NCBI GenBank assembly: GCA_019309565.1
Contig: JAFDFZ010000018.1
Location: 1 to 54,319 of the forward strand
DNA length: 54,319 nucleotides
Source of the DNA: Deltaproteobacteria bacterium
Lineage (GTDB): Bacteria > Desulfobacterota > Desulfobacteria > Desulfobacterales > SURF-15
Direction: 5' to 3'
Part shown: positions 17,169 to 27,031 of the stretch, in pieces
How positions within the stretch are numbered: the first letter of the stretch is position 1
Layout: each line of letters begins with the position of its first letter
Made by a program: the position numbers and the translations under genes
Notes under the pieces: model-generated
Database searches by the model: none
What the model was told of the DNA's origin: nothing
What the model saw: the letters and a program-made list of their open reading frames with translations, nothing else

Positions 17169-18185
17169 ATGAAAGTTGCTGTATGCCAAAAGCCCTATGA
17201 GATAAGAGTTGAAGATCTTGACAGACCCGTTGTGGCGTCCAATGAAGCCCTTCTGCGAATACGGCGTATCGGAATCTGCGGCTCGGATCTGCACGCCTTC
17301 AGAGGGGAGCAGCCTTATTTTACATACCCGCGCATTCTAGGACACGAACTCGCGGGCATGATCGAATCCGCTCCCCTGGGAGACCATGGGCTGAGAAAGG
17401 GAGATCCGGTGGCGGTTGTTCCCTACCTGGAGTGCGGCCGCTGCATCGCCTGCCGCGCCGGTAAAACCAATTGCTGTGTTGCCCTGAATGTATTGGGAGT
17501 GCATTCAGACGGGGGCATGAAGGAATATATTTCAATACCGGCAGATCATCTGGTACGAGCAGATGGCCTTGATTGGGATCAGATCGCTCTTGTGGAGTGC
17601 CTGGCAATCGGCGCTCATGCCGTACGCCGGGCTAATATCCACCCCTCGGAGTATGCGCTGGTAATCGGTACCGGACCCATCGGTATGGGAGTTCTTCAAT
17701 TCGCTCGGGTGGCTGGTGCCCGTTTGATCGCAATGGACATCAGCGACTGCCGGCTTGAATTTTGCAAAACCGAACTTGGCATCGATCAGACGATTCCGGC
17801 AGGCGACAATGTGGTGGCTGAACTTAAGAAGATAACCAGAGGAGATTTTCCCACCGTGGTATTCGATGCCACCGGCAGTGTGGAATCAATGGGCCGCGCG
17901 CTGGGATATCTCTCCCATGGAGGTCGCCTCATATACGTGGGACTTGTCAAAGGGGATATTTCTATAAACGATCCTGAGTTCCACAAGCGTGAAACCACCT
18001 TATTGGCCAGCCGCAATGCCACCCGGGAAGATTTTGTCCGTGTGATTGAAGCGCTGCAGGCCGGTGAAGTGACTACATCGGGGTTTGTAACCCATCGTGC
18101 GCCTCTTGAAGCCCTGGAAGAGCATTTCGAGAGCTGGGCCCGGCCGGGTTCGGGCGTCATCAAGGCCATGGTTGAGGCGGGTTAG
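17169..18185 (+). CDS. Zinc-dependent alcohol/polyol dehydrogenase (MDR family)
   Basis: 338 residues from ATG 17169, preceded by GGGGAGGAGATA; an in-frame ATG at 17133 lacks a site. Catalytic zinc: Cys in RIGICGSDLHAF and the His-Glu pair in ILGHELAG. Structural zinc: cysteines in ECGRCIACRAGKTNCC. The Rossmann motif is VIGTGPIGMG. Closest in feel to L-galactonate/galactitol/sorbitol-type NAD dehydrogenases (RIRRIGICGSDLHAFRG). The exact sugar-alcohol substrate is unknown. It appears monocistronic. Confidence 0.85.
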   Translation: MKVAVCQKPYEIRVEDLDRPVVASNEALLRIRRIGICGSDLHAFRGEQPYFTYPRILGHELAGMIESAPLGDHGLRKGDPVAVVPYLECGRCIACRAGKTNCCVALNVLGVHSDGGMKEYISIPADHLVRADGLDWDQIALVECLAIGAHAVRRANIHPSEYALVIGTGPIGMGVLQFARVAGARLIAMDISDCRLEFCKTELGIDQTIPAGDNVVAELKKITRGDFPTVVFDATGSVESMGRALGYLSHGGRLIYVGLVKGDISINDPEFHKRETTLLASRNATREDFVRVIEALQAGEVTTSGFVTHRAPLEALEEHFESWARPGSGVIKAMVEAG

Positions 18186-18193
18186 TCGACTTT

Positions 18194-18805
18194 TTATGGA
18201 ATCAGCCACGTAGAGCTTAATTCATTATTATCCCAGCAAAAACGAGCTCTTAGATTGCCCAACGGCTTCAGTATCAACCAGTCTATAGATTCGATTCGAC
18301 CGGCGATGGCCATGAAATTACTGCGCCCGATCTGGGTTTCCATAAGCGTGGGGAGTTTTTTGAACAGAAAATCCGGCAGCCCGGACATGGGTCGATCGAT
18401 GCAGGTGCCCGGAGGTCGTGTTGCACAGTAGTTGAGTCGGCTTGTTACCCGCATTTCAGCCCATTGCCTTTCGGCGAATTCATCCTCGGTATGCAGCGTC
18501 GCGTGCCCTGATATTCTTAATTGAACTTTTCGTTTCGGGTGGTAAAAAAGCCAGCTGACTTTCGTGAACGCCAGTATTTCCTGAACCTTGGCTGCCCGTG
18601 CATCCGTGTGACATACCAGAATCCGATCGGGCAAAAGGACCTGTCTCAGGATCACCGTTCGCAAGCTGCAGCCGTCTTTTCCGGCTGTTCCCAGCACGGG
18701 CCGGTGAAACGGATCAATGGAGTGCGTCACCCCCCTTTGGAGCATTTTCCAGATCTCGTTTAACACCCCATCCAGGGTTTCCCATTTTCCCCGTTTTCGC
18801 TTCAT
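18194..18805 (-). CDS. Pyridoxamine 5'-phosphate oxidase-family flavin-binding protein
   Basis: 203 residues, split-barrel type. The N-terminal region (RPVLGTAGKDGCSLRTVILRQV) and WLFYHPKRKVQLRISGHATLH match FMN-binding strands of the PNPOx family. The conserved PdxH substrate residues are not obvious, so a general flavin- or heme-binding role is possible. It is convergent with the dehydrogenase gene, 8 bases apart. Confidence 0.75.
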   Translation of the reverse strand: MKRKRGKWETLDGVLNEIWKMLQRGVTHSIDPFHRPVLGTAGKDGCSLRTVILRQVLLPDRILVCHTDARAAKVQEILAFTKVSWLFYHPKRKVQLRISGHATLHTEDEFAERQWAEMRVTSRLNYCATRPPGTCIDRPMSGLPDFLFKKLPTLMETQIGRSNFMAIAGRIESIDWLILKPLGNLRARFCWDNNELSSTWLIP

Positions 18806-18858
18806 GTAAAAGCAGATATACCACGCTCAAGCTCAAGGGCAAGGATCAGCGGCGGCAG

Positions 18859-19320
18859 TCAGTCGTCCGTTGAATTCGCTCGTTGGGGTTTTGTTTCATC
18901 GGGATTGAAATCGCTATCGGAATCGAAATCAGATGGTTCATCTCCGTAGGCTGCATGATCTTCTTTGACACTGTAACCCCGACCACCTAAGCGACTGAGC
19001 ATTGCGGCAATACGATCAAGTTCACTTTTTCGTTCAAGGCTTTCATTATGGTTGAGGCCATTGCTGACTACCAGGACATCCTGAATAGCAGCACATTCAA
19101 GCGCCGATGCGCGAGCAATCTCGAAATAGCGCCTCCGATCTGCCATCGATGTCTTACCGTTGCCCTCGGCAATATTCAGCGCAATGGATTGGCTTGCACG
19201 CAGCCATTGGTCCCTTGCAGGACGATGGATGGCGGTCAACATTCTCGCTTTTCCGTAAACCCATGCGACATAGCCTATCGCAAGGCGATATACATCGAGT
19301 TTTTCGTGTCCAAGTCCCAT
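18859..19320 (-). CDS. Four-helix-bundle protein (23S rRNA intervening-sequence type, IVP)
   Basis: 153 residues. The helical core (LDVYRLAIGYVAWVYGKA, ASQSIALNIAEGNGK, RRRYFEIARASALECAAIQDVL) is that of TIGR02436 four-helix-bundle proteins, found inside 23S rRNA intervening sequences and as stand-alone genes. The Avd protein of diversity-generating retroelements shares the fold. No rRNA or reverse transcriptase is nearby. The acidic tail (DFDSDSDFNPDE) is encoded by a repeat that recurs inverted just upstream of the start. Confidence 0.85.
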   Translation of the reverse strand: MGLGHEKLDVYRLAIGYVAWVYGKARMLTAIHRPARDQWLRASQSIALNIAEGNGKTSMADRRRYFEIARASALECAAIQDVLVVSNGLNHNESLERKSELDRIAAMLSRLGGRGYSVKEDHAAYGDEPSDFDSDSDFNPDETKPQRANSTDD

Positions 19321-19343
19321 ATTTTATCGATTCCGATAGCGAT
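18910..19343. repeat. Inverted 16-base repeat flanking the IVP gene
   Basis: ATCGCTATCGGAATCG (18910-18925) and its exact complement CGATTCCGATAGCGAT (19328-19343) bracket the four-helix-bundle gene, with further related ATCGGGAT/ATCCCGAT matches beside them. The left copy encodes the acidic C-terminal tail; the right copy lies just upstream of the start codon. The layout looks like a mobile-cassette boundary, but no transposase is present. Confidence 0.6.
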
Positions 19344-19377
19344 CCCGATTTCGATCTGGATTACCCGAAGCATGCAA

Positions 19378-20712
19378 TCAGGCAAGGCCCATGTCTTTTT
19401 CCTCTTCTGCCACACACTCTTGTATGATTTTGACACCTTCATCGATTTCGCTCTTTTCGATAATAAGGGGCGGTGCCAACTCCAGGGCCTGACCCATCAA
19501 TTTGATGATCAGCCCTTTTTCTTGAGCCCGATTGACGATGTTCCACAACCGATCCAGGGGAAACACCTCTCTTGTCTTTTTGTTGACTGTAAAATCTATG
19601 CCCAGCCACAGTCCGGTTCCGCGAACTTCAGCCACAATCGAATGCTCTTCCAGCGACTTCAACGATTCAAGAAAATAGACCCCGATTTCAGATGCACGCT
19701 CGATCAATTTTTCCTGTTTCAATATTTCGATGTTTTTCACTCCGGCCGCACAGGACACAGGATGGTTCGCATAGGTGTGGATGTGTTCGAATGTATCGAT
19801 GGGATCGATCACATCGTCTGTGCAGCCGACCGCTCCAAGCGGAACATAACCGCTTGAGATCCCTTTGGCCATGGTGATGATATCGGGCTTTATCCCGAAG
19901 TGCTCCAGTGCAAACCACCGCCCGGTTCGTCCGAAACCACAGATGACTTCATCAATGATTAGCAATATTCCATAATCCTCACAGATTTTCCGGATAAGCT
20001 CCCAGTAACCGGGAGGTGGAGCAAGGGCACCGAATCCCTGCTGAATCGGCTCTCCAATAAATGCCGAAATATGGTCAGGACCCTCGAATTCGATGATTCG
20101 CCGCATATCCCTTGCACATGCAAGCTCGCAGTTCGGATAGCTTAAATGAAGGGGGCATCGATAACAGTAAGGGGATTCCACAAAGACCGATCCCGGTGTC
20201 AGAGGCTCCATTGTATGTTTCATGGACAACACCGTTCCCATGGCCCGCAGGGCCAGCAACGTAACCCCATGATAGGCTCCCCTTCGGGATATCACCTTGA
20301 ACCTGTGTTTCTCTCCCCGGCAAAAATGGTGTTGTTTGGCCAGTTTCATTGCGGATTCAACCGCTTCTGAGCCATCGCAGACAAAAAAGAAGTTGCTGAC
20401 AGTATCCGGTGTTATCGTCGATAGAGTGTCTGCCAGCTCGATGGCCGGCTGATTGGTAAAATGCATGGGGGTAAAATAGGCAAGCTCCGCCGCCTGCTTT
20501 CCCACTGCCTCAGCCAGATCCTTTCTTCCGTGGCCCACATGAACCGGTCGGGTAACCCCCGATGTAAGATCAAGATAGGCCTTGCCCTCTGAGTCGAAAA
20601 CTCTGGTTCCCTCACCTTTTATGATGATGGGAATTCCTTTTTCAATGACACCCCTTGAGGTCCTGCATAAGATTAAAGACGATTTTCCATTTTTTCCCGA
20701 TAGCTTTGCCAT
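19378..20712 (-). CDS. Class III PLP aminotransferase (aspartate aminotransferase family)
   Basis: 444 residues from ATG 20712; AAGGAG precedes it, though at long spacing, and an ATG further upstream has no better site. Motifs: DLTSGVTRPVHVGHG, FFFVCDGSEAVESAMKLAK, GAYHGVTLLAL, IIDEVICGFGRTG, and the PLP-Lys in TMAKGISSGYVPLGAVG. Relatives act on omega-amino groups (ornithine, GABA, beta-alanine, taurine). The internal Cys-rich segment (YCYRCPLHLSYPNCELAC) is like that of some archaeal and deltaproteobacterial members. Substrate unknown. Confidence 0.88.
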   Translation of the reverse strand: MAKLSGKNGKSSLILCRTSRGVIEKGIPIIIKGEGTRVFDSEGKAYLDLTSGVTRPVHVGHGRKDLAEAVGKQAAELAYFTPMHFTNQPAIELADTLSTITPDTVSNFFFVCDGSEAVESAMKLAKQHHFCRGEKHRFKVISRRGAYHGVTLLALRAMGTVLSMKHTMEPLTPGSVFVESPYCYRCPLHLSYPNCELACARDMRRIIEFEGPDHISAFIGEPIQQGFGALAPPPGYWELIRKICEDYGILLIIDEVICGFGRTGRWFALEHFGIKPDIITMAKGISSGYVPLGAVGCTDDVIDPIDTFEHIHTYANHPVSCAAGVKNIEILKQEKLIERASEIGVYFLESLKSLEEHSIVAEVRGTGLWLGIDFTVNKKTREVFPLDRLWNIVNRAQEKGLIIKLMGQALELAPPLIIEKSEIDEGVKIIQECVAEEEKDMGLA

Positions 20713-20886
20713 GGTTTTCCATCTCCTTCTGTATTGTGAATTTATGCCCAACTGTTATCAGGAGTCTGAAACATCTTCAAGATCTATATGATTAAAAATG
20801 GCAAATTTCATCGATATGAGGTGTGTGTAAAGGGACCTATGGGTATTAGCCAAATCGGCTTTCATCAGAAAATGGAAAATGGCGGG

Positions 20887-23800
20887 TCATCGTTCTTTTG
20901 TGCCAAGCCGTTTTTGCAGAGATTGGGGAACGTAAAACCCCACAACTTCATTGGGAAATGACAGCCCCAGATGCCACCTGGCGGCTGTTATCACATCTTC
21001 AAGAAAACATATCCCATCCTTGTCATGGAAAGTGCGGCAGAAAAACTCGCCCCAGCTTGTCATATAAATGGCCGTATATTCATGGATTTTATTTAATCTT
21101 CGATCCAGACTGAAATTGACGGCCAAAAACAGCTTCAATATAAAGGGTTTTTCGAGAAGCGCCTGTGGGGAGATTTGTTCCGTTTCTTTTGGAGGAAAAA
21201 AATCGTGCAGGCTTTTCACCAGATCGACTAATTCCTGATAGGTTACAGGGCTGGGATTGGGCATCAGCTTAAGAGATGCTGTTGAAGTAAACAGATCATT
21301 GCGGACCAGCCAGATGGCAATCTCTTCGATACGTTCCAGTTCTTTTAATATTTCATAGGAAACCTGTGATTTTTGTTTCTGTCTTTTCAGATGAACCAGC
21401 TGCCATCTCCCCGTTGCGTTTCCATTGGCTGCATATTGAAGGTGTAGTTGTTTGAAGAGGTGTTTACCATGGGCGATTAGAGGAAGTTTTTCCACCTTGT
21501 AGGGGGATTTTGAAAACTGCACAAACATCTTGCGGCCAAGAATCGTCAGGTCCTCCGGTGTGATCAGTATGGTGCCGCCGGTTGATTCCTGCAGTGATCG
21601 GCTCAGCTTCTCGTATGTTCCCAGCATAAACTGGTTGATACGATTGCTGAGCATAAAAATCTTCTCAAACGGCCATTCTCTGAAACTCCCTAAATCCTGA
21701 ACCTTGGCTGCATCCCAATTCCAGCGATCAAGATAATATTGCACCACGTTTTTCCTTATGGGAAGGACCGATGCATCCAAATCCTTGATCCACCGAATTC
21801 CGAGTTTGAGAAAAAAACACAGTTTAAGTAAGGCAATTGCGGGTTCGTGTTTTTTGCTTTGATAGTACTCCATTACCTCTTCAAACAGCACCAGGTAGGG
21901 ATCCATTTGTTCGAGATGATGCTTTTCAAATGCCCACAGGCTCTTCAACCGCTTGCATAGCAGTCCGGTATCCTCATCTTGCTGCATATACTTTTCCAAT
22001 AGAGCCATTTTCATGACAGACTTATATGGACTCTTCAAACTCTTGAGCAACTGCCAGATACAGGCCCCAAAATATTCCCCTCTGGGGATGGAAGAAACGT
22101 CCCCCAGGTCAAGATAGTCTTTATGGAATTGGGAGGCGACTTTCATAAGATATCGGTAATACTTTCCATTGGTCCACGAGGGGACCGCACACCAAAGCGG
22201 CAGCCTTCCTCCTACCAGAATCATGGTGCGGTAGAATTCTTCTTTTAGAATTTTTCCCTGGGCAGAACCCGAACTTTCCAGATCACTCGCCCCGAAACGA
22301 TCTTTGCGCACCGCTGAAGGGTCAACCACAAAGAAATGAAGCTCAGTATTGAACGTCTCGTCGGCCCATTTTTCAATGGCAGCCAGTTTTGCCTTAAGAA
22401 GCTTTGTTTGCATATCGTCAAGCTTGGCGTTATCAACGCAAAGCCAATAATCAATATCGGAATCAGTCGACTGCGCAACCGTGCCGGCGCTGCCGATGGT
22501 ATAAAGTCCTTCGATCTTAGGATTGTGTTCGCGCATGAGAGCGGAGCCGGGAATGTCGAAGTATTTGTTCAGCAATTGAAGAGCCTTGAAAGAGGGTTGA
22601 TAGCCGAAAATTCCTGCCGGTGCATTTCGAATCGGATTACTCTTAGGGATAAGTTCCAGATCGGTGTGAATCAACAGGGGTATCAATTCAAAAAGATCCG
22701 CCTGTTCAGCGGAGAAAGTATCCATGGCAAGCTCGATCCTCTTGTTGTTGTAATTCATGAATGCGCTATGTGTTTTTTCCATTTCTTCATTTAGCATCAG
22801 GGAACGAAACCCGTTTATCTGGGTTACGTCGTTTGCAAAAAAAATCGCGGGTATCGACATGCGTCTAAGCCGTTGGTCAGGGCTGTTCAAATCCGCCTCA
22901 AGGGCTGTTACGGTCAGAAGATCGGTGCCGGAATAATCACATCTCGTTGCCTTGACCAGGGAAAAATCAGAATAGTCAAGGCATGCGGATTTGAAGGATG
23001 TCTTAAACAGGACTGCATTCAAAAAACATGATGCGCTTAAGTCGGTGTGAGAAAAATTGGTTTCCGCTATTTGCGCATCGGCAAACACCGCAGCCTGCAG
23101 GTTTGCCCCATCAAAATCCGCTTCAGATATATTGCTTTTTGTAAAATCGCATTTGTTTAACGTGGTGTTTGAAGCGGTTATTCGATGAAGAAACGCATTT
23201 TCGAATGATACCGCATCAAGGGAAGCGTTTTCAAAATTGACATCTTCAAGATAAGCTCCGGCGAAGGAAACCGACTCCAGTTTTGCCGACGAAAAATTTA
23301 CATTCGATAAAATCGCTCCAGAAAAATTCACATTCATAAAATGGGTGCCGGACAGATCGAAGCCAGAAAGAACCTCCGCGCAGAAAACCTCCCTTGCGAT
23401 AACATTGCGGCTAAGCCGCTTTTTAAGGTCTTTTCTTCGTCTTTTTTCCGCAATTCTCTGCACCAAACCTTTTTTTGCCGTGCGGCGTTGGAAATGTTTC
23501 GGGAGGACCATCCCGCCGATATCCTCTGGTTTCTGTTTTTTAATGGATTGAGCTTGTTTGAGCAGTTTTTCGGCTTCCACTTTTATATTGCTGTTGGTGC
23601 TTTTTTTATACTGCTCTAAGAAGCAGATCATCTTTTCAGGGTTTTTTTTAAAGATTTCATGGGCAACAGCAGACCTTGCTGCATTGGCCTCATGGGCTTG
23701 TAGGTCGGCAAAAAAAGCGGTCTTTTCGGCCCACTCAAAATGGATTAAAGCGCTGTGAATTTTTTCCCTCAAAGAGGGCCGATCCCGGTACAGCCCGGCC

Positions 23801-24780
23801 GCCACCTGTCCTGTGTCCGGTGATTTCAGTGCCGCCATTGCTTGAAGCGCACATAGAACCACATGGTCTTCAGAGTCATCCAGCAGGGTATACAGGGCTT
23901 GAAGGATCCCTGCATCTGTTGCCATGCTTGATTTGGCAATCAGTTTAAGACATTCGATACGAACCGCCGATTTTTCATCTGATGATAACAGGCTTAGAAT
24001 GAAATCCCGCACAGGAGGACCTCCCAGCACCAGGGCGGCTTTCATAGCCTTAATTTTATGTGCACGATTGTCAGATATCGGGATGTTTTCTAGAATAAAC
24101 CTTTCGATTTCAAGCCGTTTAAAACAATCAGCAAAAAATGGGTCAAGATAAGCGTCATGGTCGAACAGATATGCAAGAAATATCACAACGGCGTTTGAGT
24201 CGCTAATCTGTTCAAGCAACATCTTCATCGCACCCACATATTGCCGGCGGACTAAAACCCGATTTAGAGTATATTGGTGAATAAAAATAAGCTGCAGCTC
24301 TTCCGGAAATTTTTTGATCATCTCCAACATGATATTCTCGGAGATAATGTTCCGTGAAAAAAAGTGCCATGCCAACTTCGGACCTCTGCCACCTACCCTC
24401 AACAGGGTTAGAATGAACGTTTCGATGAGGTTCAGCGCCTTGGTGTCTGACATCTCGCGGTAAACAACGGCTGAGAATCGCCCAGATCTTTTAATAATCT
24501 CCTCATTAAGCACATCACTGCCTTCAGGTGGAAGCACCGCCTGATACGAAAGCCGTTCAAAGGCCTCTTTAGCCTCCTCTCTTACGGAGCGAACGTAGTC
24601 TTTCAATCCGATCATAACCGGTTCCAGCCCCTGTTCCAGGTTCCACTGCCCGGCTAACCGGACCATTTCATGTTTCAGAGCCAGGTCGGCCTTCTTCCAC
24701 TCTTGTTTAAAATGCTGCAAGGAAAAGGGATCCTCCGGAAAAAGGGAATCAATATCAGGAAACGAGTTAAATCCATTCAT
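20887..24780 (-). CDS. Class I adenylate cyclase with N-terminal HEAT-like and pentapeptide-repeat regions
   Basis: 1297 residues. Residues about 1-430 are helical repeats of HEAT/Arm type (for example VLGGPPVRDFILSLLSS, IECLKLIAKSS, VVLCALQAMAALKS). Residues about 470-615 are pentapeptide repeats of the A(D/N)LxxxxF kind (FDLSGTHFMNVNFSGAILSN and similar). From about 690 the protein is proteobacterial class I adenylate cyclase. GIFGYQPSFKAL is followed by the nucleotidyl-transferase motif GSAGTVAQSTDSDIDYWLC (about 757-775). E. coli CyaA has its catalytic part at the N-terminus and no such repeats. It should make cAMP from ATP in the cytoplasm, with the repeats as a scaffold or sensor. Confidence 0.88.
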   Translation of the reverse strand: MNGFNSFPDIDSLFPEDPFSLQHFKQEWKKADLALKHEMVRLAGQWNLEQGLEPVMIGLKDYVRSVREEAKEAFERLSYQAVLPPEGSDVLNEEIIKRSGRFSAVVYREMSDTKALNLIETFILTLLRVGGRGPKLAWHFFSRNIISENIMLEMIKKFPEELQLIFIHQYTLNRVLVRRQYVGAMKMLLEQISDSNAVVIFLAYLFDHDAYLDPFFADCFKRLEIERFILENIPISDNRAHKIKAMKAALVLGGPPVRDFILSLLSSDEKSAVRIECLKLIAKSSMATDAGILQALYTLLDDSEDHVVLCALQAMAALKSPDTGQVAAGLYRDRPSLREKIHSALIHFEWAEKTAFFADLQAHEANAARSAVAHEIFKKNPEKMICFLEQYKKSTNSNIKVEAEKLLKQAQSIKKQKPEDIGGMVLPKHFQRRTAKKGLVQRIAEKRRRKDLKKRLSRNVIAREVFCAEVLSGFDLSGTHFMNVNFSGAILSNVNFSSAKLESVSFAGAYLEDVNFENASLDAVSFENAFLHRITASNTTLNKCDFTKSNISEADFDGANLQAAVFADAQIAETNFSHTDLSASCFLNAVLFKTSFKSACLDYSDFSLVKATRCDYSGTDLLTVTALEADLNSPDQRLRRMSIPAIFFANDVTQINGFRSLMLNEEMEKTHSAFMNYNNKRIELAMDTFSAEQADLFELIPLLIHTDLELIPKSNPIRNAPAGIFGYQPSFKALQLLNKYFDIPGSALMREHNPKIEGLYTIGSAGTVAQSTDSDIDYWLCVDNAKLDDMQTKLLKAKLAAIEKWADETFNTELHFFVVDPSAVRKDRFGASDLESSGSAQGKILKEEFYRTMILVGGRLPLWCAVPSWTNGKYYRYLMKVASQFHKDYLDLGDVSSIPRGEYFGACIWQLLKSLKSPYKSVMKMALLEKYMQQDEDTGLLCKRLKSLWAFEKHHLEQMDPYLVLFEEVMEYYQSKKHEPAIALLKLCFFLKLGIRWIKDLDASVLPIRKNVVQYYLDRWNWDAAKVQDLGSFREWPFEKIFMLSNRINQFMLGTYEKLSRSLQESTGGTILITPEDLTILGRKMFVQFSKSPYKVEKLPLIAHGKHLFKQLHLQYAANGNATGRWQLVHLKRQKQKSQVSYEILKELERIEEIAIWLVRNDLFTSTASLKLMPNPSPVTYQELVDLVKSLHDFFPPKETEQISPQALLEKPFILKLFLAVNFSLDRRLNKIHEYTAIYMTSWGEFFCRTFHDKDGICFLEDVITAARWHLGLSFPNEVVGFYVPQSLQKRLGTKER

Positions 24781-25270
24781 ACACTCATAGATCGGTAATT
24801 TTGTTAAATACTCAAATGGAGGCTTTTTTTGAATGAGTAAGGATTGGAAGACGGCAAAATGGTTTCATTATCAGACAGGCGGGTTTCTTATTTTTCCCTT
24901 CCCTAATAGAATTCGCAACTGCTGCCAGTAATCTTCTCGTCATCGTCCTTGATATTTCAACCCTGGCTCATAAAAAAATAATATTGACAACAAAACCCAC
25001 CCCAGCTATCAGAAAGTGATTGTTTTTGTTTATGGGGGCTTCAACATGCTGTGCTGAGTCTGAAGCCCATGTACAATTTGTCTTTTCCGATTTGTCCGCT
25101 TTGAAGAAGCGATGTTTTATACATTAAACATCGATTAAGCTTGCAATATTAAATGGTGTAAACCCGTTGTAAGCGTAGTTCAAGCTATCCCCAAAAACGG
25201 TAATCCCAGAAATCTCAAGACCATGGTCCAGTTGGACAGGGTTGTGAAAAGACACGAAGAAGGAGAGAAA
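24781..25270. other. Intergenic stretch between divergent cyclase and panB genes
   Basis: 490 bases. A TTGACA near 24985 is not followed by a good -10 element. No RNA element or gene was recognised. The panB ribosome binding site (AAGGAGAG) ends it. Confidence 0.5.
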
Positions 25271-26122
25271 ATGGAAAAAGCAGAAAAAAAGAAAACATCC
25301 ATCCTTTCTTTTAGGGGAATGAAAGCCCGGGCAGAAAAGGTGACGATGATCACCGTCTACGATTACCCTTTTGCCCGTCTTGTTGACCGCTGCCAGGCGG
25401 AGCTGATCCTTGTGGGAGATTCACTAGGGATGGTTATTCAAGGCCTGGAACAGACCAACCCTGTAACCCTAGATGAAGTAATCTACCATGTCAGAGCGGT
25501 CAGGCGCGGTGCTTTTAATACCCTGGTAGTGGGGGATATGCCTTTTATGAGCTATCAGCTCAATCCCGAACAGGCTTTGGCTAGCGCAGGGAGGATAGTC
25601 AAAGAGGGCGGTGCGGATTGTGTTAAGATGGAAGGAGGTGAATATTTCGCCCCCTATGTCGAAAAGATAGTAAAGGCCGGGATACCTGTAATGGGGCATA
25701 TCGGACTTACCCCTCAAAGCTCCTCGGCCCTGGGAGGTTTTAAGGTCCAGGGTCGTACAAAAGAAGAGGCCGAAAGACTCATCGAAGACGCAAGGGCTTT
25801 GGATGAAGCAGGAGTGTTCGCCATGGTTCTTGAGTGTATTCCAAGCGGGGTGGCAAAGGTGATCACAGAGTCCGTTGGTGCCACCACTATAGGCTGTGGT
25901 GCAGGGCCTTTTGTAGACGGTCAGAATCTTAATGCATATGACATCCTTGGGCTTTTCGAGAAGTTCGCGCCCAAATTTGTCAAGCAATATAAGATTCTTG
26001 CACCGGAGATAATTTCGGGTTTCAACAATTTTATGGATGAAGTTCGCTCCGGGGCTTACCCGGCCGCCGAGCACTGTTTCACTGGGGGGGAGAAGATAAA
26101 AAAACTTTATCCCCTGGATTAG
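25271..26122 (+). CDS. panB: 3-methyl-2-oxobutanoate hydroxymethyltransferase
   Basis: 283 residues from ATG 25271 (GAAGGAGAG before it; the in-frame ATG at 25223 has none). It transfers a hydroxymethyl group to alpha-ketoisovalerate to make ketopantoate for pantothenate and CoA. Landmarks: MITVYDYPFARLVDRC, LVGDSLGMVIQG with metal-binding Asp, VKMEGGEY, GHIGLTPQS and IGCGAGPFVDGQ. Length fits the family. The next gene is an IlvD remnant; IlvD produces the PanB substrate, so an operon existed. Confidence 0.93.
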   Translation: MEKAEKKKTSILSFRGMKARAEKVTMITVYDYPFARLVDRCQAELILVGDSLGMVIQGLEQTNPVTLDEVIYHVRAVRRGAFNTLVVGDMPFMSYQLNPEQALASAGRIVKEGGADCVKMEGGEYFAPYVEKIVKAGIPVMGHIGLTPQSSSALGGFKVQGRTKEEAERLIEDARALDEAGVFAMVLECIPSGVAKVITESVGATTIGCGAGPFVDGQNLNAYDILGLFEKFAPKFVKQYKILAPEIISGFNNFMDEVRSGAYPAAEHCFTGGEKIKKLYPLD

Positions 26123-26166
26123 ATCCCCTGGATTAGGAATCTAGAAGGATTTTGTTCGGAGGAGAA

Positions 26167-27031
26167 ATGTCTTGCAAGGAGAAAAAAAGAGGTCCCCTTC
26201 GCAGCTCCATTATAACAGAGGGGATAGACAGGGCGACCCACAGATCACTTTTCTACTCCATGGGATGGCATCCAGAACACCTCAAGAAACCGCTTGTGGC
26301 TGTGGTAAACTCCTTCAATGAGCTTATGCCGGGCCATATCCACCTTCAGCCCCTTTATCAGGCGGTAAAACTGGGTATAGCAGAAGCTGGAGGAACACCG
26401 CTTGAATTCCCGTCAATCGCCGTCTGTGACGGCATAGCCACCGGCCATGCTGGCATGAAGATGCCGATGGTCAGCAGGGAGATGATCGCAGACAGCATCG
26501 AGTTGATGATTACCGCCCATTGCTTTGATGCTATGGTGCTTCTAACCAACTGCGATAAGGTAACACCCGGAATGCTTATGGCTGCAGGACGCCTCAATAT
26601 CCCGGCTATCCTCGTGAGCGGGGGACCGATGGACACAGGATGCTTCCAGGGCAGAAAAGTCTGCTACACCGACCTGATCGAAGCCGAAGGCTCCGTTTCT
26701 ACCCACCTCAGCCATCATCGGTATGGGTTTAGGGAAATCGGTAGCCCTGATCACCGATGGCCGTTTCTCCGGCGCCACCCAGGGAGCCTGCATAGGCCAC
26801 GTCACCCCTGAAGCCTACCTTGGTGGGCCTATCGCATTGATCGAGGAGGGGGATATCATAAATATCGACATTCCTCAGAGAAGAATTGATATCAACCTTT
26901 CCTGCGAAGTTCTGGAGAGGCGAAGAAAGAATTGGAGCCTTCCTGGGAGCACAGAACTTAAGAAGGGGTCATTGCTTGAGAGATATCGTCGGCTCGTTGG
27001 AACCGCTATTGGGGGTTCCATATTCGAGTAG
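26167..27031 (+). pseudogene. ilvD: Dihydroxy-acid dehydratase, internal deletion and frame change
   Basis: The 5' part (ATG 26167, strong GGAGGA site) encodes the IlvD N-terminal region through SGGPMDTGCF to about 26700, including the TNCDKVTPG Fe-S cysteine motif. The 3' part (about 26723-27031, another frame) encodes the C-terminal end ([24 protein letters not shown] ... [11 protein letters not shown]). IlvD is normally about 555 residues. Together these parts give roughly 280, so around 270 middle residues are missing and the join shifts the frame. The product cannot be active. A chimeric assembly join is the alternative. Confidence 0.85.

Noticed and set aside
18859..19320. A diversity-generating retroelement around the Avd-like fold
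   Set aside because: No reverse transcriptase, template repeat or variable repeat in the window.
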